Positions 24,124 to 28,660 of a DNA stretch of 28,660 nt are shown here, piece by piece (positions within the stretch are counted from its first letter, which is position 1; the number at the start of each line of letters is the position of its first letter). This stretch comes from CAZFUY01 sp964522445 (lineage in GTDB: Bacteria; Pseudomonadota; Gammaproteobacteria; SZUA-229). The stretch spans positions 1 through 28,660 of the forward strand of contig CAZFUY010000026.1 in NCBI GenBank assembly GCA_964522445.1. Direction: 5' to 3'. The notes below the pieces were generated by a model that saw only the letters and a program-made list of their open reading frames with translations, was not told where the DNA came from and made no database searches. The translations under genes and the position numbers were made by a program.

Positions 24124-25397
24124 AAAGTTGCAAATACTTTTTCAGCTGCATTAATTGTATTTTGAATATCTTCAGCTGTGTGTGCAGAACTAACAAAGCC
24201 TGCTTCATAGGCTGATGGTGCCAGATAAATGCCTTCATTTAACATGCCATGGAAGAATTTATTGAAGCGCTCTACATTGCATTGAGTCACCTGTTCAAAA
24301 TTAGTGACTGAATCTGCGTCAGTGAAAAATAATCCAAACATGCCGCCCACTGTGTTAGATGTCATTGGAATACTGGCTGCTTTGGCTTTACTCAGTATTC
24401 CATCAACCAGCGTGTTAACACTGCTAGCCAGCTTATCAAAAAAACCGTCTGCCGAAATTAACTCAAGTGTTTTTAAGCCAGCAGCCATAGCGACTGGATT
24501 ACCCGATAATGTGCCGGCCTGATAAACAGGGCCAAGGGGAGCGATATGTTCCATTATCTCTTTGCGACCACCAAAGGCCCCCACCGGCATGCCGCCGCCA
24601 ATTACTTTGCCTAGCGTGGTTAAATCGGGTTTCACATTATAGATAGATTGAGCACAGCCCAGTGCGGTACGAAAGCCAGTCATGACTTCATCAAATATGA
24701 GTACACAGCCATATTCGTCACAGACTTCACGCAGCCCCTGTAGAAAACCGGGGGCAGGTGGAATACAGTTCATATTACCGGCAACGGGTTCGACAATGAT
24801 GCAGGCAATTTTGTCACCGGATACTTTGAAGGCTTCTCGAACCTGATCGATGTTGTTATAAGATAGTGTCATTGTATGCTCTGCAAGACAGGCGGGTACG
24901 CCGGGTGAGCTGGGAACACCCAGTGTTAAAGCACCTGATCCTGCCTTAACTAGCAATGAATCTGAGTGGCCGTGATAACAGCCTTCAAATTTGACGATAG
25001 TATCTCGCCCTGTAAAACCACGAGCCAGGCGAATTGCACTCATAGTGGCTTCTGTGCCAGAGCTAACCATGCGTACCAGTTCAATAGAAGGAATTAGCTG
25101 ACAGATTTTTTCAGCCATTGCTGTTTCAGCAAGAGTAGGTGCGCCAAAACTAAGCCCCTTGTCTGCAGCATCTTTAACCGCCTGAATAACGTCAGGGTGA
25201 GCGTGCCCCAGAATCATCGGCCCCCATGAGCCTACATAATCAATATACTGCTTGCCATCAGTGTCCCATGTATAAGCGCCAGAGGCTTTGTCGATAAATA
25301 CCGGATCACCGCCTACACCTTTAAATGCGCGTACAGGAGAGTTAACTCCTCCTGGAATAAAGTTTTGAGCTTGATTGAACTGATCGGCCTGTGACAT
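24120..25397 (-). CDS. hemL: Glutamate-1-semialdehyde 2,1-aminomutase (HemL)
   Basis: PLP/PMP enzyme that makes 5-aminolevulinate in the C5 tetrapyrrole pathway. The 425-residue protein has the gatekeeper-type VGSWGPMILGHAHP (55-68), SSGTEATMSAIRLAR (112-126), FEGCYHGHSD, PLP-contacting D236 in FDEVMTGFR, and the Schiff-base lysine K264 in LGKVIGGGMPVG, one residue before its E. coli counterpart as I recall. An AGGA Shine-Dalgarno precedes the start. It is divergent from tag. Confidence 0.97.
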   Translation of the reverse strand: MSQADQFNQAQNFIPGGVNSPVRAFKGVGGDPVFIDKASGAYTWDTDGKQYIDYVGSWGPMILGHAHPDVIQAVKDAADKGLSFGAPTLAETAMAEKICQLIPSIELVRMVSSGTEATMSAIRLARGFTGRDTIVKFEGCYHGHSDSLLVKAGSGALTLGVPSSPGVPACLAEHTMTLSYNNIDQVREAFKVSGDKIACIIVEPVAGNMNCIPPAPGFLQGLREVCDEYGCVLIFDEVMTGFRTALGCAQSIYNVKPDLTTLGKVIGGGMPVGAFGGRKEIMEHIAPLGPVYQAGTLSGNPVAMAAGLKTLELISADGFFDKLASSVNTLVDGILSKAKAASIPMTSNTVGGMFGLFFTDADSVTNFEQVTQCNVERFNKFFHGMLNEGIYLAPSAYEAGFVSSAHTAEDIQNTINAAEKVFATL

Positions 25398-25554
25398 GGA
25401 ATAATCCTGAAGTAAATTCTTAAAAGCGTGATTTTACATGAAAATGAACTGTAATTGTATGTGAAGGGCAATGGATAAATAAAACATTATAGATGCTTCA
25501 AATATCTGGTTTTTACTTTAGAATTAAATTTTTATCCATTAATTTAAATAAAAA

Positions 25555-26118
25555 ATGAAACAGAAAAAAAGATGTGAATGGTGTGGTGAAGATAAGTTGT
25601 ATCAAAAATACCACGATGAAGAATGGGGAGTGCCCAGTTATGATGATCATCATCTATTTGAAATGCTGATATTAGAAGGTGCTCAGGCAGGATTAAGCTG
25701 GATAACTATTTTAAAAAAGCGAGAGGGTTACAGAAAAGCATTCGATAACTTCGATGCTAAGAAAATATCACGTTATACACAAAATAAAATTGATAGTTTG
25801 TTACAGAATCCAGAAATAGTACGCAATAAATTAAAAATAAACTCAGTTGTGACAAATGCAAAACTATATCTGGAAATAAAAAAAGAACAGGGCAGTTTTT
25901 CAAATTATATCTGGCAGTTTGTTGGTGGTAAGCCGATTAAAAACAAATGGAAAACATTAAAAGATATTCCTGTAACAACAGCGGAATCAGATTCAATGAG
26001 CAAAGATCTGAAAAAACGAGGCTTTAAATTTACAGGTTCTACAATTTGTTATGCTTATATGCAAGCCACAGGCATGGTTAATGACCATGTAATAAATTGT
26101 TATAGATACAAAAATTAA
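25555..26118 (+). CDS. tag: DNA-3-methyladenine glycosylase I (Tag)
   Basis: Removes 3-methyladenine from alkylated DNA in the first step of base excision repair. The 187-residue protein has the zinc-snap ligands C7 and H20 near the N terminus (RCEWCG, YHDEEWG) and H178 and C182 at the C terminus (HVINC), plus LFEMLILEGAQAGLSWITIL and the HhH-superfamily helix FKFTGSTICYAYMQATG. Length equals that of E. coli Tag. The leader is A-rich with no clear Shine-Dalgarno. The gene looks more AT-rich than its neighbours by eye. Confidence 0.96.
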   Translation: MKQKKRCEWCGEDKLYQKYHDEEWGVPSYDDHHLFEMLILEGAQAGLSWITILKKREGYRKAFDNFDAKKISRYTQNKIDSLLQNPEIVRNKLKINSVVTNAKLYLEIKKEQGSFSNYIWQFVGGKPIKNKWKTLKDIPVTTAESDSMSKDLKKRGFKFTGSTICYAYMQATGMVNDHVINCYRYKN

Positions 26119-26189
26119 AATAGTATAAAAATAAGTTCTTATTACAACAGAAAAAACACGTTTATTTATTTCTTATAAATATAACTTTA

Positions 26190-26223
26190 GATTCATTTAA
26201 CTGTCATTTTTCACGGCTAATTT
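26190..26223 (+). promoter_or_regulatory. Candidate Pho box and -10 for the alkaline phosphatase gene
   Basis: A perfect PhoB half-site CTGTCAT (26201-26207) is preceded at the required 11-base period by GATTCAT (26190-26196, four of seven matching, including TCAT). A -10-like TAATTT (26218-26223) begins exactly ten bases after the second half-site, the position expected when a Pho box replaces the -35. It lies about 40 bases before the phoA-type start. Phosphate-starvation control is inferred, not shown. Confidence 0.55.
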
Positions 26224-26264
26224 ACCTCGCACTTTAATACTAAAAACTTTATGAGGATTCAACT

Positions 26265-27848
26265 ATGAAAATGGCTACTTCAAGCCTGTCTCTTTCACTT
26301 GCTGCTGCATTATCATTTTCTGTATGTGCAGATAATATGGAAACCCCTGATGGCTGGTATGTTGCAGGTGCGCAGGCAGTGCAGGATGCTGTGTATCTTA
26401 AAGACATAAAGCGACGTGCAAAAAATGTCATTTTATTTGTGGGTGATGGCATGGGTATCTCAACAGTTGCGGCGGCTCGTATTTTAGAAGGTCAGTTGCG
26501 TGGTGAGAATGGAGAAGAAAATTTTTTAAGTTTTGAAAAATTCCCATATTTAGCTTTGGCAAAAACTTATAACACCAACCAGCAAACACCTGATTCAGCC
26601 GGTACTATGACGGCAATGATGAGTGGTATTAAAACTAAAGCGGGTGTTATTGGTGTTGACCAAACAGTAACACGCGGAAGTTGTGCATCATCTAAAGATG
26701 CGCAAGTTATTACTTTTTTAGAGCAGGCTGAAAAAGCAGGTATGTCTACAGGTGTGGTTACAACGGCTCGTATTACACATGCAACACCAGCAGCAACTTA
26801 TGCGCATACGCCAGAACGTAACTGGGAAGATGATCATGACCTGCCAGTAGAAGCGGTAGAAAATGGTTGTAAAGATATTGCTCGCCAGTTAATTGAACTT
26901 CCATACGGTAATGGTATTGAAGTTGCAATGGGTGGTGGTCGTCGCAGTTTTCTGCCTCGCAGCATGGAAGATTTTGAAGATGCAGGAAAAACAGGTGAGC
27001 GTGACGATGAACGTAATCTAACTGAAGAGTGGGTTGCTCAGTATGATAATGCTGAATTTATATGGAACAAAGATCAGTTTGATAACATTGATACTGAATC
27101 AACAGACCATCTGTTAGGTTTATTTAATCGCTCACACATGCAATATAACTATGATATTCCAAATGATAAAGGTGGTGAGCCGACTGTTGCAGAGATGACT
27201 GAAAAAGCGATTGATATTCTGGATAATAATCGTAAAGGTTATTTTTTAATGGTTGAGTCAGGTCGTATCGATCATGGCCATCATGCAGGTAATGCTTATC
27301 GTGCACTGGACGACACAATTGCTTTTTCTAATGCCATTAAAACGGCGATGGAAAAAACGGATCCACGTGAAACTCTAATTATTGTAACGGCTGACCATAG
27401 TCATGTATTTACTATTGCGGGCTATCCTACTCGCGGCAATCCTATTTTAGGAAAAGTTGTTAGTAATGATAGCAGTGGTGAGCCTGAAGCAGATTACAAG
27501 TTAGCAAAAGATGGTATGCCTTATACAGCAGTTAGTTATGCCAATGGTCGTGGCTTTGCTATTTTACCAGCAGGTGGCGATCCTCGCTATGGTCTTCTTG
27601 CTGATACAGGTCGTGTAGCTGATTTATCTTTTGTTGATACAGAGGGTCAGGGTTTTCATCAGGAAGCACTTGTTCCTTTATCATCTGAAACACATGCTGC
27701 TGAAGATGTTGCAATCTATTCAAAAGGTCCTGGTGCATATCTACTGCATGGTGTTCAGGAGCAGAATGTTATTTACCATGTTATGAATAAGTCTTCACGT
27801 ATTGAAAAACGCATGAAGAAAAATGAACGTCACGGCGGGTGGTGGTAA
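26265..27848 (+). CDS. Alkaline phosphatase (PhoA family), exported
   Basis: A 527-residue periplasmic or surface phosphomonoesterase. A Sec signal peptide is evident (MKMATSSLSLSLAAALSFSV, likely cleaved near CADN). Metal ligand D61 lies in FVGDGMG, and the phosphorylated serine S111 is in TPDSAGT, the PhoA family signature. Later motifs are ATYAHTPERNWEDDHDLP, ESGRIDHGHHAGNAYRALDD, VTADHSHVF and ETHAAEDVAIYSKGPGA. Sequence is the PhoA type rather than PhoX or PhoD. A Shine-Dalgarno TGAGGA precedes the ATG. A Pho box candidate lies upstream and a terminator follows. The C terminus ends in a basic tail (EKRMKKNERHGGWW). Confidence 0.92.
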   Translation: MKMATSSLSLSLAAALSFSVCADNMETPDGWYVAGAQAVQDAVYLKDIKRRAKNVILFVGDGMGISTVAAARILEGQLRGENGEENFLSFEKFPYLALAKTYNTNQQTPDSAGTMTAMMSGIKTKAGVIGVDQTVTRGSCASSKDAQVITFLEQAEKAGMSTGVVTTARITHATPAATYAHTPERNWEDDHDLPVEAVENGCKDIARQLIELPYGNGIEVAMGGGRRSFLPRSMEDFEDAGKTGERDDERNLTEEWVAQYDNAEFIWNKDQFDNIDTESTDHLLGLFNRSHMQYNYDIPNDKGGEPTVAEMTEKAIDILDNNRKGYFLMVESGRIDHGHHAGNAYRALDDTIAFSNAIKTAMEKTDPRETLIIVTADHSHVFTIAGYPTRGNPILGKVVSNDSSGEPEADYKLAKDGMPYTAVSYANGRGFAILPAGGDPRYGLLADTGRVADLSFVDTEGQGFHQEALVPLSSETHAAEDVAIYSKGPGAYLLHGVQEQNVIYHVMNKSSRIEKRMKKNERHGGWW

Positions 27849-27872
27849 GCATCAACTACAGTTGATGTTAAG

Positions 27873-27906
27873 AATGGGGTAGCCAATGTGGTTACTCCAT
27901 TTTTTT
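27873..27906 (+). terminator. Rho-independent terminator after phosphatase gene
   Basis: Stem 27873-27884 pairs with 27890-27901 over 12 positions with two G-U wobbles, loop AATGT, followed by seven T (27900-27906). A smaller hairpin, CATCAAC/GTTGATG (27850-27867), lies just before it. The next gene starts 19 bases past the T tract, so it is either read through or has its own promoter. Confidence 0.82.
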
Positions 27907-27924
27907 ATAAAGAAGAGGTCTTAT

Positions 27925-28587
27925 ATGAAAAAAATAAAATATTTATGGTTAGCCGTTTTTGTTTTTACTTCACAAAATATAGTGGCAGAAGAAATTGAAA
28001 AAAATATATCAGCAATGTATGAGAGTCGTTTTATTAAGCTGGCAATCAGGCCTCAATCCAGCAAGCAGCAGTGGAAATTTATTCGTTCTGATAATCGTGT
28101 AGAAAAACGCACCGATGATTCTAATCAAATTGAAATATGGCAAAAAGATAAAAATGAAATATCTTATTTCCATATTTTTAAAAATCATAAACGTATAGTG
28201 GAATATACCTCAGGTGATCTGCGTTCATTAGGTCAGTACCCTCAGTGGGATTTAGTAAAATATATTATTGATCCTGAAATGCTAAATAAGTTACAGAAAG
28301 TTGGTGGCACCAAGATAATGGGGTATTCAGCATCGAAATATAAAGGCCAGTTAAAAGGAATTGATTATGAAATTACCTGGATTGACGAATTAAAGTTGCC
28401 TGCATTTATTCGCCAGCTAAAAAATGGAAGTGAGGTAAGTGTGCATTTGCTGTCGCTTTATGCACAGGATGAAATGCCGTGGAAGGCAATTGATACAAGT
28501 CAGTATTTGGCAATGGATTATGCGGACTTAGGTGATAATGAGGCTGACCCTGTTTGGGGTGAATTGGTGCTCGGGATGACAAAATAA
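27925..28587 (+). CDS. Exported protein of unknown function downstream of the phosphatase
   Basis: A 220-residue secreted protein. The chosen ATG (27925) has a strong AGAAGAGG Shine-Dalgarno (27911-27918) and opens directly on a signal peptide (MKKIKYLWLAVFVF, probable cleavage after VA at about 21). An upstream in-frame ATG at 27886 lies inside the terminator loop and is not credible. The mature part is rich in charged and aromatic residues with beta-strand-like pattern (e.g. YSASKYKGQLKGIDYEITW), faintly like LolA/LolB-type lipid-binding folds, but I do not recognise a family. Role is unknown; it may share phosphate control with the phosphatase if there is read-through. Confidence 0.75.
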   Translation: MKKIKYLWLAVFVFTSQNIVAEEIEKNISAMYESRFIKLAIRPQSSKQQWKFIRSDNRVEKRTDDSNQIEIWQKDKNEISYFHIFKNHKRIVEYTSGDLRSLGQYPQWDLVKYIIDPEMLNKLQKVGGTKIMGYSASKYKGQLKGIDYEITWIDELKLPAFIRQLKNGSEVSVHLLSLYAQDEMPWKAIDTSQYLAMDYADLGDNEADPVWGELVLGMTK

Positions 28588-28595
28588 AAGTGTTT

Positions 28596-28624
28596 CAGAA
28601 TTTAGGGGAGTGTTAGAAATTCTG
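28596..28624. repeat. Short inverted repeat, weak terminator candidate
   Basis: CAGAATTT (28596-28603) and AAATTCTG (28617-28624) form an eight-base stem with a 13-base loop, nine bases past the preceding stop codon. Only a broken T-rich stretch follows, so termination is uncertain. Confidence 0.35.
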
Positions 28625-28660
28625 TGTCATTTCTTTACAATAGCAAATAAGAGGAATGAT

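Noticed and set aside
27886..27924. Upstream ATG for the last gene
   Set aside because: It lies in the loop of the terminator and would put 13 residues ahead of a clear signal peptide; the ATG at 27925 has a strong Shine-Dalgarno.
1..28660. tRNA, rRNA, prophage, toxin-antitoxin or defence island
   Set aside because: No such gene signature was seen on either strand; gene content is mostly housekeeping.

Overview
The window looks like ordinary chromosome from a moderately AT-rich gammaproteobacterium (about 40% G+C judged by eye, not computed). The evidence is the classical gammaproteobacterial order lptD-surA-pdxA-rsmA-apaG-apaH, E. coli-type RNase T, PyrC, GrxD, Mpl, UbiX, YcgL and Tag proteins, and an envelope with LptD/SurA. 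I see no phage, integrase, transposase, CRISPR array, rRNA or tRNA. Almost every base is used and no gene-free stretch exceeds 300 bases.

Layout. (1) 57-133 is a REPIN-like double inverted repeat. (2) 136-7454, minus strand, is a compact operon for outer-membrane biogenesis (lptD, surA), pyridoxal phosphate synthesis (pdxA), 16S rRNA dimethylation (rsmA), apaG and Ap4A hydrolysis (apaH), with an extra class I methyltransferase inserted between apaG and apaH. (3) 7583-7987 is a small PilZ protein, divergent from lptD. (4) 7979-10079, minus, is argD-argF. (5) 10298-11677 holds a PuuD-like membrane protein and a Tat-exported copper-storage (Csp1-type) protein; the latter has an unusual 3' hairpin that can pair with its own ribosome-binding site. 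(6) 11862-15276, plus, holds an unpartnered hydantoinase B-type protein and an N-acetylglutaminylglutamine amidotransferase without its synthetase. (7) 15297-18218 holds a stand-alone cysteine-motif PAS protein, monothiol glutaredoxin grxD, a REC-GGDEF diguanylate cyclase and rnt. (8) 18261-20188 is a TraB/GumN protein converging on pyrC. (9) 20270-22778, plus, is a membrane protein, mpl and ubiX. (10) 22908-23628, minus, is a tandem pair of cold-shock-domain genes, the upstream one with a hydrophobic N-terminal membrane region. (11) 23821-25397, minus, is hemL-ycgL. (12) 25555-28587, plus, is tag, a PhoA-type alkaline phosphatase with a good candidate Pho box, a terminator, and an exported protein of unknown function.

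How it fits together: most genes are housekeeping (arginine, pyrimidine, tetrapyrrole, PLP, ubiquinone, peptidoglycan recycling, RNA maturation). Accessory flavour comes from c-di-GMP signalling (PilZ and GGDEF), copper storage, osmoprotectant amidation and phosphate acquisition. I found no multi-gene system that I would call undescribed. The best leads are small: the hairpin/RBS complementarity of the copper-storage gene, the membrane-anchored cold-shock protein, the PAS protein with a Cys cluster and no output domain, and the methyltransferase embedded in the lptD-apaH operon.
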